DNA from: JAKPBU01 sp964425695
GTDB lineage: Bacteria > Pseudomonadota > Gammaproteobacteria > Xanthomonadales > Xanthomonadaceae
Length of the DNA: 64,000 nucleotides
Assembly: GCA_964425695.1 (NCBI GenBank)
Contig: CAYRNF010000005.1
Span: forward strand, 62,001 to 126,000
Direction of reading: 5' to 3'
Of the stretch, positions 54,192 through 64,000 are shown piece after piece. Both the position numbers and the translations under genes were made by a program. Under the pieces are notes generated by a model. The model did no database searches. It had not been told where the DNA came from and saw nothing but the letters and a program-made list of their open reading frames with translations. The number at the start of each line of letters is the position of its first letter. The stretch's first letter is position 1.

Positions 54192-54902
54192 TCAGCGCAC
54201 CGCCTGCAGGCCCGCCATCGAAATCGGGACGGCCGCGCCCAGCGCGTAGTTGACGCGCAGCCAGGCATCACCGCTACGGTCGTACAGCGCTTCCACGCGC
54301 GCAGGCGTGCGTCCGTCCACGCCGAAATCGGCCAGGCCGCTCGCGTTGATGCGCACGTAGCGTCCGCCGCTTTCGTAGCTTTCGATCTGGTCCAGCTGCA
54401 GCCAGACCTGCTTGCCGCCCAGTTCGCCGCTCAGGGCGGCGGCAACGCGCTCGTCGAGCTGGCCGATCAGGCGCGCGTCGTTGGGGACCAAGCGCTCGCC
54501 GCCGCCGGGAAACCCGCTGACCGTGATCGACGGGTAGCCTGCGTGGGCATCCACCACGTCATAGAGGGTGCGATACGTGAACGAAACCGCGTCGCTGCCC
54601 TGCGCCCCCATCTCCACGGTCCCGCGACCGGAGACCAGGCGTTCCCGGGCGCTCGAAATCGTCACGTTGTAGTCGTCGATCTTCACCGAGATCACGCGGC
54701 CGTCGAACTGCTCGGTCAGCGCGACCACCACGACCGACGCCACCGCATCCTGCAGCGACTGGTCGGGCTGGTCCGGGGCAGGCCCAGACGCTGACGCTTC
54801 TGGCAAAGCCCTTAACCCGGCCTGCGCCAAGGCGACGCATGGCACCAAGCACGCTGCAAGAATGCAAAGGAGGATGTAGGGCAGTGCGCGCTGCGGAGCC
54901 AC
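54192..54902 (-). CDS. secreted protein of unknown function, paralogue of the next gene
   Basis: A 236-aa protein with a signal peptide (LPYILLCILAACLVPCVALA). A conserved-looking domain follows (IDDYNVTISSARERLVSGRG, YVRINASGLADFGVDG, LYDRSGDAWLRVNYALGA). No family recognised. The protein from 54998-55711 has the same layout and similar segments, so the two arose by tandem duplication. The start is GTG. It lies between lolA and rarA on the same strand; a role in the cell envelope is a guess. Confidence 0.68.
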   Translation of the reverse strand: MAPQRALPYILLCILAACLVPCVALAQAGLRALPEASASGPAPDQPDQSLQDAVASVVVVALTEQFDGRVISVKIDDYNVTISSARERLVSGRGTVEMGAQGSDAVSFTYRTLYDVVDAHAGYPSITVSGFPGGGERLVPNDARLIGQLDERVAAALSGELGGKQVWLQLDQIESYESGGRYVRINASGLADFGVDGRTPARVEALYDRSGDAWLRVNYALGAAVPISMAGLQAVR

Positions 54903-54997
54903 GGCGGTCTTCCGGTCGCCCGGACTTCCGGGGAGTCTGACTATGGATAACGGCGCCCGGCTCCCGAACCGGCCGCCAGCGCGCGTGCGGGTTCAGC

Positions 54998-55711
54998 TCA
55001 GGGCGCCGCTTGCGCCATCCCCGCACCGAGCTCGTAGCCCACCTGCAGCCATTCGTTGCGGCTGCTGTCGTACAGCGCGTGCACCACGGCCACGCTGCTG
55101 CCCTGGCTGTCGAAGTCCACGGCGCCTACGCCTTCCAGGCGGACGTAGCGCTTGCCCGCCGCGAGTCGCGTGATCCTGTCCAGCTGCAGGCGCGCCGGCT
55201 GCTGGGCGAACTCGTCGTGCAGGCGGATCGATGCCTGCTCCGCCAGGTCGCGTCCCAGCGGGGACGTCGGCGACACTTCCGCCGATTCGCCGGTGCCGCC
55301 CACGGTCAGGCGCGGCTGGGCGACGCTGGCGCCCACGGAGTCGTACAGCGCGTTGAAGCGCAGCGGCAACCATTCCTCGTCGTCACCGATCCGAAGCCGG
55401 CCGGCACCGCTGACCTGCAGGTCGATCAGGTTGACCGGTTCGGTCTCCAGTCGATCGAGCTTCACCTCGACCTTGCGCGCCCCGAACTGCGAAGAGATCG
55501 CACCGATCAGCGCGGCGGCCACCGCGTCGTCGATCGACTGCGCGGCTTCGCCACGCGATTCCGGCGCGCCTACCAGCGCGCGGCCTTCGACCTGCGGCGC
55601 AGGCTTGCCGGTCTGTGCCTGCACGCCGCCGGCTGGCGCCAGCGTGCCGACGGCGAACACCATCCCCAGGCAGGCGACGGGCAGGAAGAGCTGGACGATT
55701 CGCGAGTGCAT
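54998..55711 (-). CDS. secreted protein of unknown function, tandem paralogue
   Basis: A 237-aa protein with a signal peptide (LFLPVACLGMVFAVGTLA). The same three blocks as its neighbour are recognisable: LDRLETEPVNLIDLQVSGAG, YVRLEGVGAVDFDSQGSSV, LYDSSRNEWLQVGYELGAG. Similarity to the downstream gene is moderate, so the duplication is old. Function unknown. It starts 75 bp after the lolA terminator. Confidence 0.68.
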   Translation of the reverse strand: MHSRIVQLFLPVACLGMVFAVGTLAPAGGVQAQTGKPAPQVEGRALVGAPESRGEAAQSIDDAVAAALIGAISSQFGARKVEVKLDRLETEPVNLIDLQVSGAGRLRIGDDEEWLPLRFNALYDSVGASVAQPRLTVGGTGESAEVSPTSPLGRDLAEQASIRLHDEFAQQPARLQLDRITRLAAGKRYVRLEGVGAVDFDSQGSSVAVVHALYDSSRNEWLQVGYELGAGMAQAAP

Positions 55712-55785
55712 GGCGGCATCGTCGGCAGCCCCTGGTGCAGGCCGCGTGACCGGCCCAGAGGCGGTTCAGCTACCGGTCGGCCGCA

Positions 55786-55815
55786 ATGAAAAACGGCGGG
55801 ACTGGCCCGCCGTTT
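55786..55815 (-). terminator. rho-independent terminator of lolA
   Basis: A 10-bp perfect stem AAACGGCGGG/CCCGCCGTTT (55791-55800 and 55806-55815) with a 5-bp loop. On the minus strand it is followed by a run of T (GTTTTTCATT). It lies 20 bp after the lolA stop. Confidence 0.87.
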
Positions 55816-55835
55816 CTGCCGTGCGACTGGTGCGT

Positions 55836-56459
55836 TCAGCCTTCGCCGACCACGTCCACGTTCTTGCCAGGCACGTAACGGAACGTGCCGGCCTTGAAGC
55901 TCGGGTTGCGCTTCCAGCCGCTGAACGCGATCTCCGTGCGCTGGCCCAGCGCGTCCACCACCGTCATCTTCTGCAACCCGCCCTTGCCGAAACCGAGCTT
56001 GGCCGAGCGGAACCCGCCTTCTTCTTCCTTGCGCGGTGTGAGCTGCAACCACTCCAGGCCGGCGGAGGTGCCCGCCTCGGTCACGGTGTAGTTGCGCTCG
56101 AGCTTGGCCGGATCGATCAGCGCCGCCAGCGGGCTGTTCTGCTCTTCGGCGCCCTGCGGACGCTTGGTTGCCTGCTCCAGGTCGGGCTCGTACACCCACA
56201 CGTGCTTGCCGTCAGCCACGATCAGCTGCGGATACGGCCGCGTGTACTCCCACCGGAACAGCCGGGGTGCGGACAGGGAGACCCGCCCGCTGGCGTTTTC
56301 CTTGCGCTTGCCGCTGGTGTCGTACACCTGCTGGGTGAAGGTGCCGTCCAGACCCTTGAGCCCCTTGGTGAAGGCCGCCAGGTCGTCGCGTGCGCCCGCC
56401 TGCGCGTTGCCCGCCACCAGCAAGGCACCGGTCAGCGTGGCGAGGATCGTGGTCTTCAT
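55836..56459 (-). CDS. lolA: outer-membrane lipoprotein carrier protein LolA
   Basis: A 207-aa periplasmic chaperone with a signal peptide (ILATLTGALLVAGNAQA). The LolA domain is clear: LKGLDGTFTQQVYD, RLFRWEYTRPYPQLIVADGK and WVYEPDLEQATKRP. LolA takes lipoproteins from LolCDE to LolB. It lies downstream of ftsK in the gammaproteobacterial order and would handle the many lipoproteins of this window. Strong terminator downstream. Confidence 0.95.
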   Translation of the reverse strand: MKTTILATLTGALLVAGNAQAGARDDLAAFTKGLKGLDGTFTQQVYDTSGKRKENASGRVSLSAPRLFRWEYTRPYPQLIVADGKHVWVYEPDLEQATKRPQGAEEQNSPLAALIDPAKLERNYTVTEAGTSAGLEWLQLTPRKEEEGGFRSAKLGFGKGGLQKMTVVDALGQRTEIAFSGWKRNPSFKAGTFRYVPGKNVDVVGEG

Positions 56460-56567
56460 GGCTGCTCCGTGGAATGCGATGGCGCGCAGTGTGGCCTGAA
56501 CAAGCTGAATGCGCTTGCACGGCAGCGGCGCCGGTATGAACGCCTGCCTACGCCACCCCGACCGGCG

Positions 56568-58946
<2,379 letters not shown>

Positions 58947-59070
58947 CGTGTGCGGTTACCTTAAGAAAATCCCCTAGGGGCTTGATCTTACGCGAATTCC
59001 GGAACTGTCACGCATTCCAGCCGCCGTAGCGGATCCGGGCTGGACGGCCCGGACCGGGGATCACAGGCTG

Positions 59071-59100
59071 TGCCGGATCCAGGCTTGCCCGGATCCGGCA
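59071..59100. repeat. inverted repeat downstream of ald
   Basis: A perfect 10-bp inverted repeat TGCCGGATCC / GGATCCGGCA with a 10-bp loop. It lies 8 bp past the ald stop. There is no T-run, so it is a weak terminator at best. Two further GGATC-containing copies in 59031-59062 suggest a local repeat family. Confidence 0.4.
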
Positions 59101-59108
59101 CCGAGGCC

Positions 59109-60179
59109 TCACAGCGCCATGTCGAGCAGCGCGGGATGCACCAGCTTGCCGGCTTCCAGGTTGATGCCCTTCACCAGCGCCGCGTTGTCGCGCCACTGCG
59201 GTCCGGATGCCAGCTTGTTCACCCACGGCAGGATCGCGGCGCAGATCGCCTGCGAGGACGTCTGCGGAACGGCGCCGGGCATGTTGGTCACGCAGAAGTG
59301 GGTCACGCCCTCCTCCACGTAGGTCGGCTCCTTCCAGGTGGTGGGGCGCGAGGTCTCGAAGCAGCCGCCCTGGTCGATGGCGATGTCCACCACCACGCTG
59401 CCGTCTTCCATGCCCTTGAGCATTTCGCGGGTCATCACCTTGGGCGCGGCGGCACCGGTGACGAGCACGGCGCCGATCACCAGGTCGGCCGAAGCGACTT
59501 CCTTGGCCACCACGTCCGCATACGGATACAGCGCGGTCACGTTGGGGCCCAGGCGCATGGCTTCTTCCATGCGGTCGGTGCGCATCTCGAACACGGTCAC
59601 GTTGGCGCCGCCACCGGCGGCGAGCGCGGCCGAAGCGCTGCCCGCCTGGCCCGCGCCGAACACCACCACCTTGCCGCGCTCGGTCGAAGCCAGTCCACCC
59701 AGCAGCTTGCCCTTGCCGCCCATGGGCTGGTGCAGCAGATGGGTGCCCACCTGCACGCCGATCTTGCCGGCGATCACCGACATGGGCGCCAGCAGCGGCA
59801 GGTCGCCGTTGGGCAACTCGACGGTTTCGAACGCGACGCCGGTAAGCCCGATGTCCAGCAGCTGGCGCGTCAACGCGGGTTCCGCGGCCAGATGCAGATA
59901 GCAGAACAGCAGGTGGTCCTTGCGCAGGTGCTGCAGGTCGCCGGCGATCGGCTCCTTCACCTTCACGATCAGCTCGCCCTTCTCGTACAGGCTGGCGGCA
60001 TCGGGCGCGATCTTGACGCCCAGCGCGGTGTACTGCGCATCCTTGAAGCCGGACTTCACGCCTGCGTCCTGCTCGATCCAGACCTCGTGGCCGCGCTTGA
60101 CCAGGTCGCCGGCTGCGGCGGGTACCAGGGCGACACGCCCTTCCAGGGTCTTGGTTTCCTTCGGGACACCGATCCGCAT
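59109..60179 (-). CDS. ald: alanine dehydrogenase
   Basis: A 356-aa enzyme that interconverts L-alanine and pyruvate with NAD and ammonia. The N-terminus MRIGVPKETKTLEGRVAL, HLLFCYLHLAAEPALT, the NAD loop VVFGAGQAGSASAALAAG and DIAIDQGGCFETSRPTT are family hallmarks. Length is near the usual 370. It is transcribed away from trxB; the 193-bp region between them (60180-60372) probably holds both promoters. Confidence 0.95.
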   Translation of the reverse strand: MRIGVPKETKTLEGRVALVPAAAGDLVKRGHEVWIEQDAGVKSGFKDAQYTALGVKIAPDAASLYEKGELIVKVKEPIAGDLQHLRKDHLLFCYLHLAAEPALTRQLLDIGLTGVAFETVELPNGDLPLLAPMSVIAGKIGVQVGTHLLHQPMGGKGKLLGGLASTERGKVVVFGAGQAGSASAALAAGGGANVTVFEMRTDRMEEAMRLGPNVTALYPYADVVAKEVASADLVIGAVLVTGAAAPKVMTREMLKGMEDGSVVVDIAIDQGGCFETSRPTTWKEPTYVEEGVTHFCVTNMPGAVPQTSSQAICAAILPWVNKLASGPQWRDNAALVKGINLEAGKLVHPALLDMAL

Positions 60180-60372
60180 CTGCCTTCTCCGCGTTGCATG
60201 CAGGCACGCTTCGCAGGCGCGCCAGATGGATTGTCGTGTTGCGCGTGCGCGCCTTGTGTTGGTGGAACGCCGCCGCCAAGCTATGCGCAGCAGGCTCGGT
60301 TCCGTGCCGCGCGCAGTATACCCAGCCCCCTGATCCCGGCTTCCGCCGCCTCCCGCATACCAGACCGTATTC

Positions 60373-61326
60373 ATGACCTCTTCGAAGCATTGCCGCCTGT
60401 TGATCCTGGGCTCCGGCCCCGCGGGCTGGACCGCCGCCGTGTACGCCGCGCGCGCCAACCTCAAGCCGGTGGTGGTGACCGGCCTGCAGATGGGCGGCCA
60501 GCTGATGACCACCACCGAAGTGGACAACTGGCCCGGCGATGCGCACGGCCTGATGGGCCCCGACCTGATGGCGCGCATGCAGGCGCATGCCGAGCGCTTC
60601 GAGACCGAGGTGATCTTCGACCACATCCACACGGCGGACCTCTCGCAGCGCCCGTTCCGGCTCAAGGGCGACAACGGCGAGTACACCGCCGATGCGCTGG
60701 TGATCGCCACCGGCGCCACCGCGAAGTACCTGGGCCTGCCTTCGGAAGAGGCGTTCAAGGGCCGCGGCGTATCCGCCTGCGCCACCTGCGACGGGTTCTT
60801 CTACAAGGACCAGGACGTGGCGGTGGTCGGCGGCGGCAACACCGCGGTGGAAGAAGCGCTGTATCTGTCCAACATCGCGCGCAAGGTGTACCTGGTGCAT
60901 CGGCGCGACACGCTGCGCGCCGAGAAGATCATGCAGGACAAGCTGTTCGCCAAGATCCAGGCGGGCAAGATCGAACCGGTCTGGCACCACACCGTGGACG
61001 AGGTGCTCGGCAACGAGGCGGGCGTGACCGGGCTGCGGGTGAAATCCGTGCATGACGGCAGCACCCGCGACCTGGACGTGCACGGTTTCTTCGTGGCCAT
61101 CGGCCACACGCCCAACACCACCCTGTTCGAAGGCCAGCTGGCCATGAACAACGGGTACCTGGAGATCCGTTCCGGCCTGGGCGGCGGCGCGACCGAGACC
61201 TCGGTGAAAGGCGTATTCGCCGCCGGCGACGTCGCGGACCAGCACTACCGCCAGGCGATCACCAGCGCCGGCTTCGGCTGCATGGCGGCGCTGGATGCGG
61301 AGCGCTTCCTCGACAAGGGCGAGTGA
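60373..61326 (+). CDS. trxB: thioredoxin reductase
   Basis: A 317-aa flavoprotein. FAD motif LGSGPAGWTAAVYAAR, redox pair CATC in SACATCDGFFYKD, NADPH motif GGGNTAVEEALYL, and VFAAGDVADQHYRQ near the end. It keeps thioredoxin reduced using NADPH. It precedes the FemAB-like gene and aat in the conserved core order. Confidence 0.95.
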   Translation: MTSSKHCRLLILGSGPAGWTAAVYAARANLKPVVVTGLQMGGQLMTTTEVDNWPGDAHGLMGPDLMARMQAHAERFETEVIFDHIHTADLSQRPFRLKGDNGEYTADALVIATGATAKYLGLPSEEAFKGRGVSACATCDGFFYKDQDVAVVGGGNTAVEEALYLSNIARKVYLVHRRDTLRAEKIMQDKLFAKIQAGKIEPVWHHTVDEVLGNEAGVTGLRVKSVHDGSTRDLDVHGFFVAIGHTPNTTLFEGQLAMNNGYLEIRSGLGGGATETSVKGVFAAGDVADQHYRQAITSAGFGCMAALDAERFLDKGE

Positions 61327-61447
61327 TCGCCGGTCGCCCTGACGCCACCGTCCCTGCCAGCGCGGGGATGCTTGGCGATCGTGCGTCCGCGCAACGGGTT
61401 GGCCTGTTCCTGCGGCAACGCCAGGGCGGATCCCCGCCCTCGCGCCG

Positions 61448-62614
61448 ATGACGGCAGGACGCGTCCACATGCCGAAGGCGCGCATCGTGCCGTCCCTGGC
61501 GGACATCGCGCCCGACCGCTGGGACGCGCTCCACGACGGACGCAACCCCTTCGTCACCCATGCGTTCCTGCATGGCCTGGAACAGCACGGCTGCCTGCGT
61601 GAACAGTGGGGGTGGACGCCACGCCACCTGACCGTGTGGGAAGGCGACACGCTGGTGGCCGCGGCGCCGGGCTACGTGAAGACCAATTCGCACGGCGAGT
61701 TCGTGTTCGACCATGCCTGGGCGCATGCCTATGCACGCCATGGGCAGGCGTATTTCCCGAAGTACCTGTGCGCCGTCCCGTACTCGCCCGTGACCGGGCC
61801 GCGGCTGCTGGCAACCGCAACCGCAGAACGCACGCAGCTGTTGCAGGCCATGGCGGCGCTCGTGCGCGGATCCGGTCTGTCCTCGGCGCACGTGAACTTC
61901 CATGCCGAGGCGGAGGACGCGGCGTTCGGCGAGGACTGGCTGGCGCGGGCCGATGTGCAGTACCACTGGCGCAACGACGCCGGCTGGTCCGGCTTCGACG
62001 ACTTCCTGGGTGCGATGGACCACAAGCACCGCAAGAACATCCGCCAGGAACGCGCCAGGGTGGCGCGCGCCGGCGTGACGTTCCGCGTGCTGCACGGCGA
62101 CGAGGCCAGCGACGACGACCTGGCCGCCATATTCGATTTCTACCTGCAGACGTTCGCCGAGTACGGGAACTCGCCCGCGCTCACGCTTTCGTTCCTGCAG
62201 CATCTGGCGCGCACCGTTCCGCGCTCGCTGGTGCTGTTCCTTGCGCAGCGCGACGGACATCCGGTCGCCGGCGCGCTGTGCCTGCGCGGTGGCGACACGC
62301 TGTATGGCCGCTACTGGGGCGCGGCGAACACGCTCGACGTACGCCGGGTACCGGGCCTGCATTTCGAGACCTGCTACTACCAGGGCATCGAGTACTGCCT
62401 GCGCGAAGGCCTGCGCGTGTTCGAGCCCGGCGCGCAGGGACAGCACAAGATCGCGCGCGGGTTTCTTCCGGCCGTCGTGCGCAGCCGGCATTTCATCGCC
62501 GATGCGGACTTCGCCGCCGCCTTGCGCGGCTGGTGCGCGGAGGAAACCGCCTCCGTGCGTGAGCACGCGGCCCTGCTGGCGACGCATTCCCCGTTCCGCA
62601 CCTCGGCACCGTAG
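61448..62614 (+). CDS. DUF482/PF04339 peptidogalycan-type GNAT-like protein
   Basis: A 388-aa protein of the family that is often annotated as peptidogalycan biosynthesis (FemAB/BioF2-like). Landmarks are NPFVTHAFLHGLEQHGC, FDHAWAHAYARHGQAYFPKY and a C-terminal PGAQGQHKIARGFLP. No signal peptide. Function is unproven; acyl or amino-acyl transfer is inferred from the fold. The stop codon lies within the GTAG of a REP-like element. An ATG at 61469 is an alternative start. Confidence 0.86.
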   Translation: MTAGRVHMPKARIVPSLADIAPDRWDALHDGRNPFVTHAFLHGLEQHGCLREQWGWTPRHLTVWEGDTLVAAAPGYVKTNSHGEFVFDHAWAHAYARHGQAYFPKYLCAVPYSPVTGPRLLATATAERTQLLQAMAALVRGSGLSSAHVNFHAEAEDAAFGEDWLARADVQYHWRNDAGWSGFDDFLGAMDHKHRKNIRQERARVARAGVTFRVLHGDEASDDDLAAIFDFYLQTFAEYGNSPALTLSFLQHLARTVPRSLVLFLAQRDGHPVAGALCLRGGDTLYGRYWGAANTLDVRRVPGLHFETCYYQGIEYCLREGLRVFEPGAQGQHKIARGFLPAVVRSRHFIADADFAAALRGWCAEETASVREHAALLATHSPFRTSAP

Positions 62615-62685
62615 AAGCGGTTCAAGCCGCGAAGTCGGGCCCCGGTGCCCACCGGGAAAGCGGTTCCGGCCGAAGCCGCTCCTAC
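62611..62685. repeat. inverted pair of GTAG-headed REP-like elements
   Basis: One element starts GTAGAAGCGGTTCAAGCCGC (62611-62630). A second is inverted and ends in CCGCTCCTAC (62660-62685, that is GTAGGAGCGGCTTCGGCCGG when read on the minus strand). Both carry the GTAG head and a GCGG/CCGC hairpin of SMAG/REP elements. They fill the space before aat and overlap the stop codon of the previous gene. Confidence 0.65.
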
Positions 62686-62694
62686 AATCGCCCC

Positions 62695-63486
62695 ATGTCG
62701 CTGCGCCTGCCCCAACTCGGTGGCGAACCGGATGCGCCGTTCCCGCCGGTGGACGGCGCATTGCGCGATCCCGACGGGCTGCTCGCTTTCGGCGGCGACC
62801 TGTCGCCCACGCGCCTGCTCAGCGCGTACCGCCGCGGCATTTTCCCGTGGTACTCGGACGGCCAGCCGATCCTGTGGTGGAGCCCCGACCCGCGTACGGT
62901 GTTCCGCACCGGCCACGTGCACCTGCCGTCGAGATTCCGCCGCCAGCTGCGCCGCTCGCACTGGATCGCACGGGCCGACACCGCATTCGATGCGGTGGTC
63001 GAGCGCTGCGCGCGCACGCCGCGCGCCGGGCAGTCGGGCACCTGGATCACCGACGCCATGCGCGACGCCTACGGCCGGCTGCACCGCCTGGGGCATGCGC
63101 ACTCGGTGGAGGTGTACGACGCCGGGCCGGCCGGCGACACGCTCGTGGGCGGCATCTACGGCGTGGCGGTCGGCCGGATGTTCTTCGGCGAAAGCATGTT
63201 CAGCGCTGCCAGCGGCGGCTCCAAGGCGGCGCTCGCGGCCCTGGCCCACCGTCTGCATGCCTGGGGCTGGCCGCTGCTGGATGCGCAGGTCGGCAACCCG
63301 CACCTGTCCAGCCTGGGCGCCGAAACGTGGCCTCGCCCGCGCTTCCTGCGCGCGGTGTCGGATCTTTGCGCGCAGCCCGGGGCGACGGGTTCGTGGCGTT
63401 CGCGTTTCGGGAACCTGCCGCTGTCGTCGCTCGGCGCGTCCAACGTGTCCGAGGCCAGCGAACCTGCGCCAGGCGACGCCGCTTGA
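62695..63486 (+). CDS. aat: leucyl/phenylalanyl-tRNA-protein transferase
   Basis: A 263-aa enzyme. It adds Leu or Phe to the N-terminus of proteins that begin with Arg or Lys, marking them for ClpS/ClpAP. The YRRGIFPWYSDGQPILWWSP block, GQSGTWITDAMRDAYGRLH and GVAVGRMFFGESMFS are typical. It is followed by infA and near the probable clpA end, a common core order and a functional link to ClpAP. Confidence 0.95.
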   Translation: MSLRLPQLGGEPDAPFPPVDGALRDPDGLLAFGGDLSPTRLLSAYRRGIFPWYSDGQPILWWSPDPRTVFRTGHVHLPSRFRRQLRRSHWIARADTAFDAVVERCARTPRAGQSGTWITDAMRDAYGRLHRLGHAHSVEVYDAGPAGDTLVGGIYGVAVGRMFFGESMFSAASGGSKAALAALAHRLHAWGWPLLDAQVGNPHLSSLGAETWPRPRFLRAVSDLCAQPGATGSWRSRFGNLPLSSLGASNVSEASEPAPGDAA

Positions 63487-63581
63487 GCGGACTTTTGCGC
63501 GCCCCACCCCCGCGTGGCACAATGCCCGACTTTTCCGGCCCCAGACAGGGCGCCGGGCACAGCAGGAAGACACCTGACCAC

Positions 63582-63800
63582 ATGGCGAAAGACGACGTCA
63601 TCGAATTCGAAGGCACGATCTCCGAAACCCTGCCGAACACCATGTTCCGGGTGAAGCTGGAGAACGGCCACGAAATCATTGCCCATATCTCCGGACGGAT
63701 GCGCAAGCACTACATCCGCATCCTCACCGGCGACCGGGTCAAGGTGGAAATGACACCCTACGACCTGACCAAGGGTCGGATCACCTACCGCCACCGCTGA
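63582..63800 (+). CDS. infA: translation initiation factor IF-1
   Basis: A 72-aa S1-like OB-fold protein, nearly identical in style to other IF-1s (MAKDDVIEFEGTISETLPNT, GDRVKVEMTPYDLTKGRITY). It binds the A site of the 30S subunit. A good AGGAAG site precedes the ATG. A terminator follows. Confidence 0.97.
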   Translation: MAKDDVIEFEGTISETLPNTMFRVKLENGHEIIAHISGRMRKHYIRILTGDRVKVEMTPYDLTKGRITYRHR

Positions 63801-63819
63801 CGCCGGCGGCACGCAGAAC

Positions 63820-63845
63820 AAGGGCGGCCACTGGCCGCCCTTTTC
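63820..63845 (+). terminator. rho-independent terminator of infA
   Basis: Stem AAGGGCGGCC/GGCCGCCCTT with a 3-bp loop (63820-63842), followed by TTT. It lies about 20 bp past the infA stop. The stem may work for the convergent minus-strand gene too. Confidence 0.82.
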
Positions 63846-63924
63846 GCGTCCGCGACATGGCGGATGCCTCGCCGCCTGGAGCGCCGGGCACACCGCACCG
63901 CGCGCCCGTGGGGCGCACGGCCGG

Positions 63925-64000
63925 TCACACCGTGACCGGCAGCAGCTTCTCCGGCTCGGGCTGCACGTCGATCACCAGCTCGCCTTCCTTCACGTCGACG
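63925..64000 (-). CDS. clpA: C-terminal end of a minus-strand gene, probably clpA
   Basis: The last 24 residues of an open frame run to the window edge and end in VQPEPEKLLPVTV. The position, facing infA, is where Xanthomonadaceae carry clpA (ATP-dependent Clp protease ATP-binding subunit). No motif is inside the visible part, so the name rests mainly on neighbour order. Confidence 0.5.
   Translation of the reverse strand, partial: VDVKEGELVIDVQPEPEKLLPVTV

Noticed and set aside
59008..61650. 880-codon minus frame over ald and trxB
   Set aside because: It lies in a different frame from ald, and ald and trxB account for the region with full family motifs.

Overview
High-GC Gram-negative DNA whose conserved right-hand block (rarA, lolA, ftsK, ald, trxB, aat, infA, and what looks like the end of clpA) is the arrangement expected of the Xanthomonadaceae (Lysobacter, Luteimonas or Stenotrophomonas relatives). 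GTAG-headed palindromic repeats and a DUF4124 gene agree with this. The genus cannot be fixed from the sequence alone. There are no rRNA or tRNA genes, CRISPR arrays or insertion sequences.

Layout. (1) 1-895: end of an arsenic island, with the C-terminus of an aquaporin-family channel overlapping arsH. (2) 1151-9333: a seven-gene heavy-metal efflux operon on the minus strand (short CDF transporter, CzcI-like protein, czcC, czcB, czcA, czcD and a stand-alone CDF C-terminal-domain protein). A divergent MerR-family regulator faces a MerR-type promoter with a 19-bp spacer. (3) 9334-12360: a less GC-rich, decaying accessory stretch with a putative lipoprotein, a small unknown gene and three broken reading frames. 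(4) 12361-52537: a roughly 40-kb exopolysaccharide (EPS) locus. (5) 52754-64000: core genes.

The EPS locus holds nucleotide-sugar enzymes (galE, a uronate-type epimerase), an XrtA/PEP-CTERM-like export set (Wza-like lipoprotein, chain-length protein, BY-kinase-like protein, outer-membrane barrel), two tandem heparinase-like polysaccharide lyases, a TIGR03013-like initiating sugar transferase, five glycosyltransferases, a flippase, an O-antigen polymerase/ligase, three NodB deacetylases plus a deacetylase-like protein, methyltransferases, an acyltransferase and two amidating enzymes. No exosortase or PEP-CTERM protein is visible. The least explained parts are an ACP / acyl-AMP ligase / NadE-like / GNAT-like cassette (45311-49098), a J-domain / membrane / BamE-like fusion (32931-33674), a Gfo/Idh/MocA-SDR fusion (35519-37633) and a BY-kinase homologue that has lost its Walker A lysine.

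Inferred workflow: the sugar transferase starts the repeat unit on undecaprenyl phosphate, the glycosyltransferases extend it, methyl, acyl and amide groups are added, the flippase exports it, the ligase/polymerase joins it, the export set takes it out, and the lyases and deacetylases trim it. Substrates are inferred from families, not demonstrated.
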